Assembly: GCA_945910005.1 (NCBI GenBank)
Contig: OX246746.1
Span: 23,859,681 to 23,923,680, forward strand
DNA from: Isoperla grammatica
Taxonomy: Eukaryota; Arthropoda; Insecta; Plecoptera; Perlodidae
DNA: 64,000 nt
Direction: 5' to 3'
Of this stretch, positions 1 through 16,479 are shown piece by piece. A program made the position numbers and the translations under genes. The notes beneath the pieces were generated by a model. That model saw only the letters and a program-made list of their open reading frames with translations. It made no database searches and was not told where the DNA came from. Position 1 is the first letter of the stretch, and every line of letters begins with the position of its first letter.

Positions 1-3790
<3,790 letters not shown>

Positions 3791-3811
3791 AATGTTGCAC
3801 GGGGGAGGGGT

Positions 3812-3829
3812 GGGGGGGGGGGGGGGGGG
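3812..3829 (+). repeat. Poly-G tract (18 G)
   Basis: An uninterrupted G run flanked by more G blocks (3801-3837), with G-quadruplex potential on the plus strand. Confidence 0.9.
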
Positions 3830-3837
3830 AGGGGTGG

Positions 3838-6383
3838 TAATATTGGTTATGTGTATCGAAATTTGATATACAATTATGTTCATGTTACTTGAGATGATTT
3901 TCTTGCTGATAAGTCGTTAAACCTATTTGCAATCTTCTACGTCATTACAAAAATATCAATTTTGCACACTTTCAATCCAAATGGAATTCCAATATTGCAT
4001 TCCAGTGCGATTTTATAACGCTATACAGTATATAAAGAAAATGATTTTGCTTTTGTTGGGTTCTCGGATGAAGTGAATATTATGAAACAAGATAAACAAA
4101 AATCAATACCTGGGAATAGTCTCATAACAGTAAAATGAAACTAAGGTTTTCGAATAATTAATGTGAAGCTATTTCTCAAGAGATTTGCAAAGGAATAAAA
4201 TGTCATTCTAAACAATATCTTGAAAATAAACACGCAGAACTTAAAATCTCGTACATAATATGAACTTTGCAAACGAGTTTCTTAGATTTACTAGAATCAA
4301 TGCTTCTGAATTAATAATAATGAATGTTGGCACCGTATGTTTAAATTATTTGACTTTGTTGACAACTTCCTAAATTTGCTCTATTTAGAACAGATGGTGG
4401 TAGTTACTATAAAGACTTTATCTGCTTCTTGTTTAGATACATAATGGCGTTTTAAATATAATTCATGAAATAAAACTTAATTTAGGTCACAACTTGCTCT
4501 TTAAGAAAACTCAAAGCCACGAATAACTTAGTCAACAAAAATACAAAAAAAAAACGCAAGTTGTAACTGTGACAAAGAAAAGTTACGTTATGAAGAAACA
4601 AATGTAATTAATAATACGTTATATTTGAGCACCTAATAGGCTCGATCGCGGTGGCATCACAGACTGAGCGTGTAATTTCTGTCTCGCATCCAATTTTTGT
4701 TTATAAAAGAATTCCCTTATTTCACCAGTTATCGTCATGGTGTCTCCATTTTCCCATTTGCGTATGACGACCATCACTGGTGGAGTGGAACACTATACAA
4801 CTTACTGGACAACTTATTTTCAGAAGATTTTCTACGACATAGGCCTACCACAATATTATGAACAGTGACAAATACGACAGTAGCTGTAAATATATCTTAA
4901 GGTGAAACACATAATATGCACAACGTAAATTAAACATTCAGTTTGTTCTTAAACACACCCACAAGGATTACTTTGAGTGGTATGTTTTCTTATATCTCAA
5001 ATCATACACACGTATGTATGTAGATGGTAGCAATCATGAGCACATTTCGCGTTCATAAAACTATAATGGTTCTAGTTACAGAACTACTACACAGATTTTG
5101 ATGATAAACTACTTGAGTGTGAGTTGAATTCACTATAGAAATGTGATTAGTTTCAAAACTTGTCGGTACCCTTGTTGAATAAGGAAGTTGCCCGTATTAC
5201 AATTTAAGTCACAATGAAGTGACTTTCTCAACACTCGGTAACAATTTAACAAGAATAGATTTTAAAGCGCTCAATCGTGCTGATGTGATCAGCCACCTTA
5301 ATTAATTAAAAACTCAAGTACCAATATGAACTTATCGACGGACAAAACCCTTAAATTTAACTTCAGTTGGGATTGTAGGTGACATGAATGTAAGTCATAA
5401 TCTTTAGAATTAAAGTCTCTTGTGATGGGTGACTTTGCAGCATCACAGCAACGAAGCACATAATACATTGTAAGAATATCCCCCACTGTAAATCAGTGCT
5501 TGTATCTGAGTGGTAAACTATTTCTATGTTATGTTATGTATTCTATATCAGCAACAGGACCAGGATCCTACTAGTGCAAATTTAATATGCTGTATATATA
5601 TGATGATTGATGAATGATGTGGTAGAGAGGAGGGGAAGTCTGGTACCAGCACGTAGCCTACTCCTGTCAAAAAGTACCACTTAAGAATCGCAGTAATTAT
5701 AATAGAAATGTATTTATGTATTTATTTATGTATTTATATATCAGAGAAATGTATTTCATTGATTAATAGCATTTTCCATGAGTAGAGTGTATAGACTACA
5801 CGTGGGTCATGCAATTGCATTATACCCATTTACTCTGTGTGCTTGCGTTTAATGCTAGTATGTAATCGAGCTACAATTTAAAAATAAGGAGGAAAGAATG
5901 ACCCGCAAAAGCTTTAATAGAGGACTATTGAAGCTTTAAACACGCCACGGTTGTCTGAAATATAAAGAGCTAACAACGAGGTAAACGGAATGCTGAAACG
6001 AATATTGGCAGAAAATAACTTCCGTTTCGCAAGCTTTGCAATTTACTATTCCACCTTTCACAAGTTGGCGTGCATTCTGGCATGTCCGAGAGAGGAAACC
6101 TTCAAAGCATTGTATACCATCTACACAGCTCACTAGCTGTGTTATTCGAAATATTTTCATCTGTTGATTCAGTTTTTCTTTAACTTGAAAAGTATTCACC
6201 TCGTTCGTCTGAATTCACTTCAAGAAAATACCAGAAACATCTCCGTACGTCATTGTAAGTAGTATTGATTCCAGGAACATACTTAGACGTGGCCGCGGCG
6301 TATAGAGTCGTGGTACAACGTCTTCTGAGTCCTGGATGGGGCGTGAATGTTATGTGGACGTTTTTCATCTTCTTATCACACCG
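3838..6383. other. No gene seen; contains a SINE tail
   Basis: AT-rich DNA. The only structure I recognise is the SINE tail at 5545-5690. The segment around 5395-5520 shares words (gcaacgaagcac, cccccactg-aaatcagt) with 9535-9795, suggesting a second dispersed repeat. Confidence 0.4.
5545..5690 (-). repeat. 3' part of a SINE (same family as the 5S-headed copy at 41150)
   Basis: Read on the minus strand it contains gtactttttgacaggagtag, gctacgtgc-ggtaccag and a cttcccctcc / atcattcatcaatcat tail, matching the 3' end of the element at 41150-41540. The 5S-like head is absent here. Confidence 0.7.
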
Positions 6384-6482
6384 ATAGAGATGGCTCAGTG
6401 GTATCACACATGGCTCTGATTCGAGAGGTCACCGATTCGATACCCTCTACCGGCAATCCTGGCTGAATACTGGGATTGAGTC
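6384..6482 (+). repeat. tRNA-derived SINE head
   Basis: It contains an A-box (TGGCTCAGTGG) and a B-box-like GATTCGATACC about 55 bp apart, followed by accggcaatcctggctgaa. The same tail is seen at 11036-11125 and, weaker, at 13390-13475. The cloverleaf is not preserved, so this is a SINE rather than a tRNA gene. Confidence 0.65.
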
Positions 6483-6495
6483 CTTAACAGCCCTT

Positions 6496-6774
6496 GGCAA
6501 TGATATTCAACAGCTATAGTAGGCTAGATGCGCAGCCTAGCAGCCACAAGCGTGTCAATTAGAAGCCATCTTGAATTGGGAAAAAACCACAGGCGGGAAT
6601 AGGAGTCTCTAACTCGACTTTCTGCCGCTCGCAGCGCTAGCAGTACTGAAAGGGCCAAATTAGCATGTAAACTGCCCAATTCAAAATGGCTTGAAATTGC
6701 TACGCTCGCTACTGAGTGAAAGGTTGGGGGACTGGTGATCTAGCCTACTATAGCATAGCTGTCGAATATCATTG
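6496..6774. mobile_element. Palindromic MITE-like element
   Basis: Arms 6496-6531 and 6737-6774 are inverted copies (aatgatattc-acagct, tagtaggctaga), with a second inner inverted pair (agccatcttgaattggg / cccaattcaaaatggct). Superfamily not assigned. Confidence 0.6.
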
Positions 6775-6859
6775 GCCCTTGGACATACCTTTCCAACTAT
6801 TCCAAATATCACAATATACCTGGTTACTCACCTGAATATGGTCACATCATGTAAAGCTG

Positions 6860-7575
6860 GTGTGCACAGCAAAGGCACCCTACAGCGGTATTCCACGGAA
6901 CATTATTATTATTACACATAAACGCCACCAAAACGGTATCCAATTTGCCACAATCTCTATATCGACCATGCGTCATCAAGACCTACACGTTACACAACAC
7001 AACGTCTATTCCAATATCTTTGATTATGGTATTTCCCCAGTGAATACATGACGCATTTATCTGCGGCAGACATCTATTATGAAAGTGGTAGCTGAGCTGT
7101 GTAGTTTGAACTCTGTTGTGTTGATGCTTGGGGAGTATAATTTAGAGTTAGACTTTCACATATCCAATCGATGCGAAAACCTTGAGACAACATTCACTAA
7201 CAAACAACTACAATTTTCGTTCTTACATATTACCGCGCACATTTTCAGAATATGATTTAATTACACTAATGTTTTTATATAATCACTCACTATATAATTA
7301 GTTATGATCACTATGGTTACTCTGCTTCCAAAATCTCTCCTAGATGTTAGACTCCTTCTCCATGTGATATAGTTAGTTATGGTATAGCCCGTTCGGCTGT
7401 GTGTAAGACTTGTCGGGTTCCTGAGCAAGCGTAAACTAAACAGGACAAATACGGTGAAAACAGCTGTTTGTTATACTAGTAGGCACAAATATTTTTACTT
7501 TGCGACTGTGTCCTAAATACATGAACGTAACGTGTCTTTGCGTCCACTCAAGTTTGGCCAAACGTATAGAAAAGT
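6860..7575. other. No gene seen
   Basis: AT-rich sequence without recognised coding or repeat content. Confidence 0.4.
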
Positions 7576-7578
7576 ATA

Positions 7579-7670
7579 AAAAGTGGAGAACGAATATATA
7601 TTAGAACTTAAAATCGCAAATAAATGTTTTTGCGATTTTAAGTTCTAATATATATTCGTTCTCCACTTTT
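7579..7670. repeat. Perfect 42-bp inverted repeat with 8-nt loop
   Basis: Left arm 7579-7620 and right arm 7629-7670 are exact reverse complements, separated by taaatgtt. The flanks do not extend the match. Confidence 0.98.
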
Positions 7671-7799
7671 GCTAAAACCCATGCCAAACGCAGACAAAGT
7701 AATTTGGGAATTTCTTTTTAGAACAGTTTATATAAAATATATGCACCTAATAAATGAACCGCCTAAACTCCAAACTCGATTAGTCGTACAGTAAACCTA

Positions 7800-8050
7800 G
7801 GCCCGGATTCACAAGAGGTTCTTACTCTTTTTCTGGTCTTAACTTTAAGACCGGTCTAACTTTGAACCTCTTGTAAAACCAGACCCAGGTCACGCGAAGA
7901 AGTAACCCATTCCAGGTGGGAACAAGGACACAATGATCATTCCAATAATATGTTTTAAAATCTGTTGTAAGTTATTTTCCTGGCTTCACAACAGATTCAA
8001 AGTTAGGTCGGTATTAGAGATAACAAAACTCTTGTGAACCCGATCCCTGG
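7800..8050. mobile_element. MITE-like inverted repeat family (cccggattcacaagag)
   Basis: The left end cccggattcacaagagg is inverted near 7866-7885 (cctcttgtaaaacc) and again at 8028-8045 (ctcttgtgaacccg), so two nested palindromes are present. No clear target duplication. Confidence 0.5.
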
Positions 8051-8683
8051 TTTCTAGGTCCCAAGTTCGAATCCTGGTTTAAGCATGGAAGGCATCATCG
8101 CCTCGATTAGCCTCGTGGTAAACATATGAGGTGTCGTTATTGTGAACCCCTTTCTACCACTAACGAGAACAAACATGTTCGTTGGAATTGAATTGTTGGA
8201 TGTTTAACGGCGCGTCAGAACAAACATGCTCGTATATAGTTAGTTGATATGGTTACTAACACAGCAAGAGATAACATTACAACGTGAGATGTGTGCTTTT
8301 TGTTTCACTTTGACAATTTACAACTGTTTTATGTCTAAAAGTTCCCGTCCTATGGCCGCGGTCTTCAACTATTTCTTTTTCTTCTGTTTATTTTCTCCGG
8401 TGTCCCTGCTAAGATGGCTGAATGCAGCGAGACTGGCGTCGTGAAACTCTCGCGTCGCGACGCTACGACTGGTTTAATTCCTCGCGTCATCTCATCACGA
8501 CATTCTTATGCTCGACATATTTCATTTATACTAAATTCTATGAGAAGGAATAATGAGTGTGCGAAACGTTATGCTCAAACGACATACGTATTGGAATGCT
8601 CTCATAAAATATAGAACTGTGTAATCTGAGAGACAATTTTCTGTCGGTTTCGATAGTAGTGTTATGATGAATATTAAAAAAGG

Positions 8684-9125
8684 CAGGGGCGGACTGGGAT
8701 AAAATGGCCCGGGATGCTGGGTTTCGGGGGGGCCCGCACGAGGTGGCGTGGCGCAGCTGCGGTCTGGGGCGAAGCCCCAGCCGCCGGAGGCTAATACGCC
8801 GAAGGCGCAAAAATTGTTTGGGGTTGCATTGAATTGTATGGCCTTAAATGTGATTTTAGAGCGCGATTAACAGAGGCCACCCTACCAGTAGCAAAATAAT
8901 TTCATTAATATTCAATTAATTACATTGAATATTTACAATAAATATTGCAATAAACTCAATTATAATTTCAAAATAATACTTATAGAATGGATTTAAGATC
9001 TTTATAGCAATACATACAGAGAAGTATTTACATCATAGGAGCTTTCTGGTGGCAGACGGGGGCCCGAACTGCCAAAGGGCCCGGTATGCGATCGCATCCC
9101 GGCATCCCTAGCCAGTCCGCGCCAG
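8684..9125. mobile_element. hAT-like MITE, 442 bp
   Basis: Terminal inverted repeats are CAGGGGCGGACTGG and CCAGTCCGCGCCAG. Flanking 8-bp duplications are aaaaaagg (8676-8683) and aaaatagg (9126-9133), 7 of 8 identical, the length expected for hAT. The interior is GC-rich at one end and AT-rich in the middle. No transposase. Confidence 0.75.
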
Positions 9126-9133
9126 AAAATAGG

Positions 9134-9840
9134 GCACATATCAAAGCTTTATGTTATCAACATTTAACATTTTTATATAGTGCTTGGTAATGTAATGTTG
9201 GTAGTGGCTTGGTAATGATAAATAGCTTTAGGACAATTACAAGTATACAGTTACAGCTCAACGTATTTAATAATAACTTTGTATTTACATTATTATTTGT
9301 TTATTTCATATAGCATTATCAATATTGATATTATTGGTATTGCTCCATTATGTAGAATTATGTGGATTGATGAAAAAACAACAACATTTTTATTTTTTTT
9401 TTTGCTTATATTCTTCATTTTTAATATGTGTTATGTAACAACAAAATAAAGATTATTCAACAATACCATCATTACCATTCCAATACTCATGAATATGAAC
9501 TGATAATTCCATTACTTCTTGGCTTAGGAATAAGTAAACGGTGACTTTGGAGCCGTCCTAGCAACGAAGCACTCAATAAATTCAAAGTTGTTCTGAATCG
9601 GCCTTGTTGATTCTGGCATTTGTCCGCAGGTGTTCGCACTGTCCAATCACTGATTCATATGTTTCGTATTTGAAATATCGATCTTTGATTGGTTATCGCT
9701 CACTCGTCGATGGTGTTCGAAGCCTACAGGGTTGGTTTAGTCACTTTAAATTAAAGTCCCCCACTGCAAATCAGTTTAGTTACTGAGTGGGTAGACTCTA
9801 AATGTGAATTTATTTATTTTTATTTATTTTATAATATTTC
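9134..9840. other. No gene seen
   Basis: AT-rich. Positions 9535-9795 share short blocks with 5395-5520 (dispersed repeat). Confidence 0.4.
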
Positions 9841-9845
9841 ATATA

Positions 9846-9976
9846 AGCACCAGGACCCTTATTCCAGAACAATTTTAGGCGGTTGTAGCCAGTTGTGAGG
9901 TTGCGCCGCCTATTCCGTAACCCGGGCGTAAGTTGCAACCAGTTGCAACTTACGTACTGGAATGAGGGCCCCAGAA
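9846..9976. mobile_element. Palindromic MITE-like element
   Basis: The ends ggacccttattccag and ctggaatgagggccc are inverted; the inner parts ttgtagccagttgtgaggttg / aagttgcaaccagttgcaa are also related. Confidence 0.55.
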
Positions 9977-10008
9977 GAGTATAAAATGTTAAAAAGTACC
10001 CAAACACT

Positions 10009-10169
10009 TAGGCCCGGTATGAACTTCAGATAAATATTAGAATATTAGAATATTAGATGCTACTAAAACTTGTTCTCACCATGGCAACAATCAATGGGAA
10101 GCATGGTTGCTATGGTGAGAACAAGTTAGTAGGTTACTAAACATTTATACGAAGTTCAAAATACCGAGA
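10009..10169. mobile_element. Palindromic MITE (ggcccggtat family)
   Basis: The left end ggcccggtatgaacttc is matched by gaagttcaaaataccg, with inner arms cttgttctcaccatggcaac / gttgctatggtgagaacaag. It is related to the element at 30177-30325 by its termini. Confidence 0.65.
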
Positions 10170-11030
10170 AGTTTAATATTTTAAACAATAAATCACAATA
10201 TTTAAATAATACTATCAGCCACTGTATATTTGCAATCAAATCTAGTACCCTAAAGGCAATGCGGTTAAAAAAAACTGTGTAAATAGTTAGCACTAGCGTT
10301 TATGTTCAACACGCTGTAAGGAACTGGGAACACAGAACTCTCCCAACTAATTTAGTAAATGTTGCCATTTTCCTCTGAGTGGGTTTCACTTGACTTCTAA
10401 TTGAAAGCTTCACTGAGGAGTTTTTAATGAAATAACACTACTCATACTCAGAGACGTGATATGTCACATCAAGGCACAGCTTATTACCGTGTGTCAACCT
10501 GGTGTCAACAAGTAACATACAGATTACATCTTATATTTAAATACACGTTACCACAAATTTGTGTGGCCGATAATTGAAATGATTTCTTTTATTTCTATGA
10601 AATAGCCGACACGAGAATCATTGCCAGTATTATCGCACAAATATCCTCAAAATAGAAGCTAGAATGTGAACCCTTGTTTACAGGTATAATTATATTATGT
10701 TGTGACATTTGCTACTCATTCATACTGTTTCTATTATCTATTATGTATGATGTCATGAGTTGATCGACACTTGGTTGACCTTAAATATACCACTACATAA
10801 AGATTAGATGCAAAATAATAATGCTCACAATCTAAATTCATATGTGATTTTGATCGAATCGTGTTTGTTTTTAAATAGAAAATAAACGTCTCAGAAAATA
10901 AAATATTCTTTGGCGTTTTATATTTATGAATGTTCACTCCTGGATATTTTAATAGTTGTAGAGAGTAAATCTTATGTTACTATAAAAATGTATTACGTAC
11001 ACACAACATTCTCTGATGTATGAGGGACAG
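10170..11030. other. No gene seen
   Basis: AT-rich sequence without recognised content. Confidence 0.4.
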
Positions 11031-11035
11031 ACAAA

Positions 11036-11125
11036 GATGGCCCTGTGGTACAGCACACGAGGCTTCAATTCGGGAGGGCGCCGATTCGATACCCACTACC
11101 GGCAATCCTGACTGAAGGGTTTTCC
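11036..11125 (+). repeat. tRNA-derived SINE head
   Basis: TGGCCCTGTGG (A-box-like), then GATTCGATACC (B-box-like) and accggcaatcctgactgaa, the same family as 6384-6482. Confidence 0.6.
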
Positions 11126-11855
11126 GGGGAGTTAAATGCTGATGTTTTCCTCAAGAAGTACAATAGTTCAATATTATTTCTACTCTTATGTAGAGATGAC
11201 AACCAAATAAATAACTCATCATAGAACACACTTCCTAGCCGTACATAACTATAACCACCAGATTTCTGCACAATCAATTCTATAGAAATAATTGTTTCGA
11301 ATCAGAATCTAATGAATCACACCATATCATATGATAAGAACAATCAAAACCCATGATTCCCCATGTTTGGAATCATTGAAGATTTCATAATAGTTCAAAG
11401 TACAAATCAGCTTGATCGCTTCGCTGGCCACCGTGAATTTCCCCGTCATTAACTGTATTGGTAGTTTGCATATTATCTCTATCGATTCCAGCCATGTTTT
11501 CATGCGTATCTTATTTTTTGTGAAATGGATGTGTGTTCTGGGATCGCATGTAATGAGGTGACAATCTCTGTTTGATGAGAGGGGACATCGGGAGGTGAGG
11601 TGGGGGCGAGGGGAGGTACGCGGAGAGGGGGGGGGGGGAGTCGACTTAGGGGACGAATCAAACCAACAATCAGTCACAACCCTAGCCTATTACTTTGACT
11701 TCAGTTACGGATTACTGTCGGCACACGCAATTAAATCGACTGCTTGTTAAACAAAATACCACGCACCCAATGTACTTTACCTAAGATATGGTTTACATCT
11801 AGGTTGGCAGTGTAAGTATGATTCTACGTTGAAGCACATATTGTTGTCATCAATT
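11126..11855. other. No gene seen; poly-G tract inside
   Basis: Contains a G-rich block 11581-11640 with a run of 12 G at 11627-11638. No coding support. Confidence 0.4.
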
Positions 11856-12099
11856 ATAGCTATACGGTTGAGACTTTAGTTCACTCATATCGAAATAAGT
11901 ATGGTAAATTCATGTATGCAATTGTTTGGTCTAGAGAATAATCTATGCTAAATACACAGATCGTTACTAAATATAGCTATACGGTTGAGACTTAAGTTCA
12001 CTCATATCGAAATAAGTATGGTAAATTAATGTTTGCAATTGTTTGGTCTGGAGTAATATAAATATAAATACACAGAGTTTAACCAGATCGTTACTAAAT
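11856..12099 (+). repeat. Tandem duplication, period 117 bp
   Basis: atagctatacggttgagact through gatcgttactaaat occurs at 11856-11972 and again from 11973, with few substitutions and a small insertion in the second copy. Confidence 0.95.
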
Positions 12100-13160
12100 T
12101 CTAAACATCAATTTTGAGCATGGTTTTATAAGTTATCTTTCCACGTATATAGTTCAAATCTTGCAATGTGTATCACTTGAATAAATATTCTCCTTATACA
12201 TTCAAAAGACAGCTCGAGGAGGCGAATAAAGGCAAAGTTCTTGAAGAGCTAGAAAACTAGGAAATTAATGTCAGATACCGGAAGATTATTGCTTTATGTT
12301 GCAACTCAGCTCAGTCTTTGTAATGCCATGTAATAAGATTGTTTAAAAAACATGTGAGCGAATACCTAGAATAATGCTAAAGAAAATAATAAATGAAACT
12401 GCACTGAAGTGTGTATCGTGATTACCACGCTCACATGCAAAAGTCTCGTTTCCATAAAACTGAGCTTTTAGAGACAGAAACAATAGATTGTAACCTCGGA
12501 TTGTTTGCAGAGAATTCAGATGATGGTAAAGTTATAAAGGAAAGAAAGAAATGTCCATGCTAAAGTAAAACAGTTTACATTTTGAACTATGTTATTATAC
12601 ATCAGACATTTTGTGTACCTAATTTCAAACCGATTTTCAGTCCATATGTATAGTAATCACTGTTGGCTCAACTAAAATCAATAACATATTTGTAGTTTAC
12701 AGAATACTAGAAACAAACGGGACAGTGTAGACTACATCTTGCATCTTGCATGTTTTTGTCACTGCCCAACGCAAATGAGTGGATTTGAAAGCTTTGCTTC
12801 TTTATAGAACATGTAACAGTTGAAACCCCCTATTAGACGGTTTTAAATAAGTCTTTGTGCCATTAAAAATAAATGGGACAAATGTATGTGTGTAACTCCC
12901 AAGTGGGTGAGGGGATTATAATGAGTTTTTGTGCATTTTATTACCAACTATAAAAATCAAGAAACGTTTTTCATTAATCTGCAATAGTGTTAAAATAATC
13001 CATTCTGCTATGAATTTTAAAGCTCGATATTTCCTCTTGCTACTGTTGGGTATATATGAAAAGTAGCACAAGCGTTAGTAGACATACAGCCTTTAAACTT
13101 GAAAATTACAACGCTGGGTGTTTTCTTTCTAGCTTCTAAACGACTCAACGGATAGCTACC
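12100..13160. other. No gene seen
   Basis: AT-rich sequence without recognised content. Confidence 0.4.
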
Positions 13161-13162
13161 TA

Positions 13163-13475
13163 TACAGGTGGGTTAGCAGTATCGCTCGATACTCTAATTC
13201 AGGAGGTCACAGTTCGACTCCCTCCACAATTATTCTGCAATAAGTATTTTATTTTTTCTTCAGTCATGAGACGAAACGTGGTACAGAGTTTTACAGACAG
13301 CTTTCTGATATTCCCCGAGATCTGTTTCACAAACCTAATGGTTTTGATTTGGGAAAATATAGTAAAGATAATACATTGAATTTAATCCGATACATGTGGC
13401 TCAGTGGTAACGAGACGTACTCTAATTCGGGAGATCACTGTTTCTATTCCGGCCACCAGAAATCGTGGCTGAAAG
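13163..13475 (+). repeat. Two degenerate tRNA-like SINE heads
   Basis: 13163-13230 ends in a good B-box (AGTTCGACTCC). 13390-13475 has TGGCTCAGTGG and a decayed B-box, then ccggccaccag-aatcgtggctga. Both resemble 6384-6482. Confidence 0.5.
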
Positions 13476-13560
13476 ACTGTCCAAAACGAAAAATTACGAA
13501 ATTTGATTATTTAAACAGATTTCAAATTTCAATGCTTGAGAGAGTTGAGCTTTGTGAATA

Positions 13561-16430
13561 GTAAATATTTGAGGTTTTTAATCGTAGGTATCTTTGAAAT
13601 AATATTCAATGTCGGCACTTTGGGATTATGTAGGGCTAGGGTTTATACCTGGCTAGGTTTTTAGGTTACAGTTATTGTAAAAAAAAAGAAAGAAAACATT
13701 TATTGTATCTGGATATAATTAGACAATTTAAATATCTTAATTTGACTATCTGATCCAAACGTTAAATTTTAAATCCTTTATGAAGATAGCCTGTAGACTT
13801 TTCTCATATCTATCCCCGCATTATCCCAAAACTTTGATTATAAATATACGAAAAAACCATTTAACTCTCGCGCTTTTCAATCCATATTTGTGGAACAATC
13901 TCAACACGTTCGATACATCGACGTTATAATTAAGTTTAACAAAATAATTCGATCAACTGTTGCGGTAGTTTGAACTAGGCAAGGGTTTCAAACGATTGAA
14001 CCGTTACGTTACGATATGTTGATGTATACTAATTACATGTTGTGCGCCATGAGTATGACTTAAGTCATGTTGCAGATATGTCCCAAGAGGACACGGATCA
14101 TCTCTAGAGAGAGAGAGAGTGGGGGGTTGTCATGGATACATGGTTTGTGTCATCCACCCTCATTCCCTCACCCCAACTGCATAAGTCGCCTGTCTGCCTA
14201 TCCGGTGACTAAGTCGCGGGGGTGCGGGACACAGAACAACTATCATATGAGATGGACCCAACTTCCGTCTAGTAATTACGTGAGCCCTGTTTCGTCACAC
14301 ACACAGACATTTAACACACAAAGCTGTAGCGACTTTTGTTTGTTACCGTCTTATCGTACGTGCTGCAACGGAACATATACTAGATTAATACAATACTGAT
14401 AACTGAAATAATTATTTGAAATTGTTTGACAAATGTTAATTCAGTTTATATCTGATAAAATGAGTGGATGACATAACCTCAAGCATTGTTAGTCGTCCGG
14501 TCATGGGGTGGGAGTGGAAGGGGGAGGGGGGGGGGGGCGACTGCGTAACAGTATCAAAATAATATAATAGGTATATAGCATTCTTCCATATCGGTTGATG
14601 CCGCATGGTCAATGAAGATTTGTCACCCATTGTGGTGGCTTCCAGGTCCTTGGGGACCTTTGCAGGGCGTAGGAAGGTCAAACTAATTTATCGAGAAAAT
14701 ATTTTAACTCTCAAGTAAAAATATGAAATAAAAAACATAAATCTGTATTCATTGGCTATCTACCCACTCAGTTACAAGAACCGGGTTTCGTGATAAAATC
14801 ACAACATTGTAAATGAAATAATGAATTTGGTATAATGAACGTATTTTGATTAATAGGCAGAGTTCTTCCAGTTAATTACTTTTAAATGTTAGGGGCTTCA
14901 GGTGGGGGGGGGGGAGGGGGTCTTCTTACAGTATTACAATCTTCTGACGTCGGGAGGTTCCACACTTTCTGGGCACTCGCGTTGTTCAAGATAAGTATTT
15001 CATTGTATTGTATTCTCCAGAGTGAAGTGAAAACTGAACAAAATGTACATCGAGAAGACCCAGGCCACATCTTCAGGCGGGATGGTTCACAACCTGAAAT
15101 AATGTTACTTTCCCCTCCACTTGATCCTCGAGACTTAATGCTTCAACAACCTAATACACCATCCTGGGCGGGAATCTGCATATTATTCCTATTCCTACTT
15201 CTAACACAGCTGCTTCGCGCGAGCTGCCACCTTATATTGCCTGGCCAGTGATTTAATGTTTCCGTATTCCTCTATTTTAGAAAATATTCGTCGAGGCGGC
15301 AAAGTCCTTATCTCATTTCATCTTGCCTTGCACCCCAGTATAATAGTGATGGGTGGCCTGAAGATCAGTTTCCTTGGAACTTGAATCTCTAACAAAGTAC
15401 ATTGAAAATCAAAGGAAGAAAGTATTTTTGTCTACAACTTCTAATGGAAAGACCCCACAGTATTGTCTTACTTTACACTTACCTAAACATTGAAGTACCG
15501 AGCATGTTTTGGTTCCTTTAGGGCCAACATACTATTAGAATTTGTCTGATCCGTCAAAAATTCAAAATATTTCCAATCACTTTATCATCACAGTATAGAC
15601 GTACATTGAGTTGCCCATACTTCATTCCCAACTTTGATTTTATAAATTATTATGCCCTGTGTGGGTATGATATCTGGTGATATATCAGCTCGCAAATAGG
15701 GCAATAATTGTTCAATTGTTTTGCTATATACAGCTCGTGTGAGTAGCTGTTAATTAAAACCTTCTTGTCAACAGTTTCCTGTTATTTGTGTGATCGTATA
15801 TGTACTGTCACTATAATTGGTATCTATTTCATTACGCATTTCTGCAATCATTTCATTTTCTAGGTATTGAAACCACATCATAGCAATAGAATTTTGCTTC
15901 TGGCTAACATAATAGATTATATAATTAGTAACTTTTAGTAGACTATTTCTTACAAAAAGTATAGTATAATTTGAGGAAAATCATTCAATCAAACAACCAG
16001 GACGATCATTTCTAGCATTAATTCGTGTTTTGTGTCATCGTCTGTGAACATTGGTACCTAAAATAGTTCCTAAGGATGAACAAATAAAGGCACCAATGCA
16101 GCACATTTAAAATAATGTAGACTAGCACACACCAAATATAAAAAATGCTCAGAAATAATCCCAGAATTGTTAGCTTTTACGAATTTTCCAAATGCCTAAA
16201 GACGGTATTTTCACGATTAAAAAAAAAAAAAATACTTTTCCAAGTACAATCTCTACACTTAAGTTCAAGTGAAATAACTGCTTCCAGAAGTAATACTGTT
16301 CGCAATCCATACACCCAGGAAATCCTGTGTAACTGAAAAGCTATCGTCTCGATTAAACTCAAGACACCAATATCAAGTAACTTACATGGAGTATATAATA
16401 ACTCACGCAGAACACGAAACTGCGAATAAA
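13561..16430. other. No gene seen; two poly-G tracts
   Basis: G runs of 12 (14526-14537) and 11 (14904-14914). Around 13860-13930 a short frame reads LFNPYLWNNLNTFDTS, faintly like the C-terminal tail of retrotransposon proteins; too weak to call. Confidence 0.4.
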
Positions 16431-16435
16431 GCTCC

Positions 16436-16472
16436 CGTGGCCCTAGGCCATGGGTTCGAATCCCACATAAAG
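16436..16472 (+). repeat. tRNA T-arm-like sequence
   Basis: GGGTTCGAATCCC is a perfect T-arm/B-box with a paired stem, but no acceptable D-arm or acceptor stem surrounds it. Probably a SINE relic. Confidence 0.4.
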
Positions 16473-16479
16473 TAGTCTT

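Noticed and set aside
6180..6407. Minus-strand frame ending VRRCFWYFLEVNSDERGEY
   Set aside because: Looks protein-like but has no splice context or family I can name, and its start overlaps the SINE head at 6384.
6384..6482. A tRNA gene
   Set aside because: A and B boxes exist but no acceptor stem or full cloverleaf; similar sequences recur as SINE heads.
14067..15251. Open frames of 110-121 codons beside poly-G tracts
   Set aside because: Composition is random-like, with Gly/Pro runs caused by the homopolymers.
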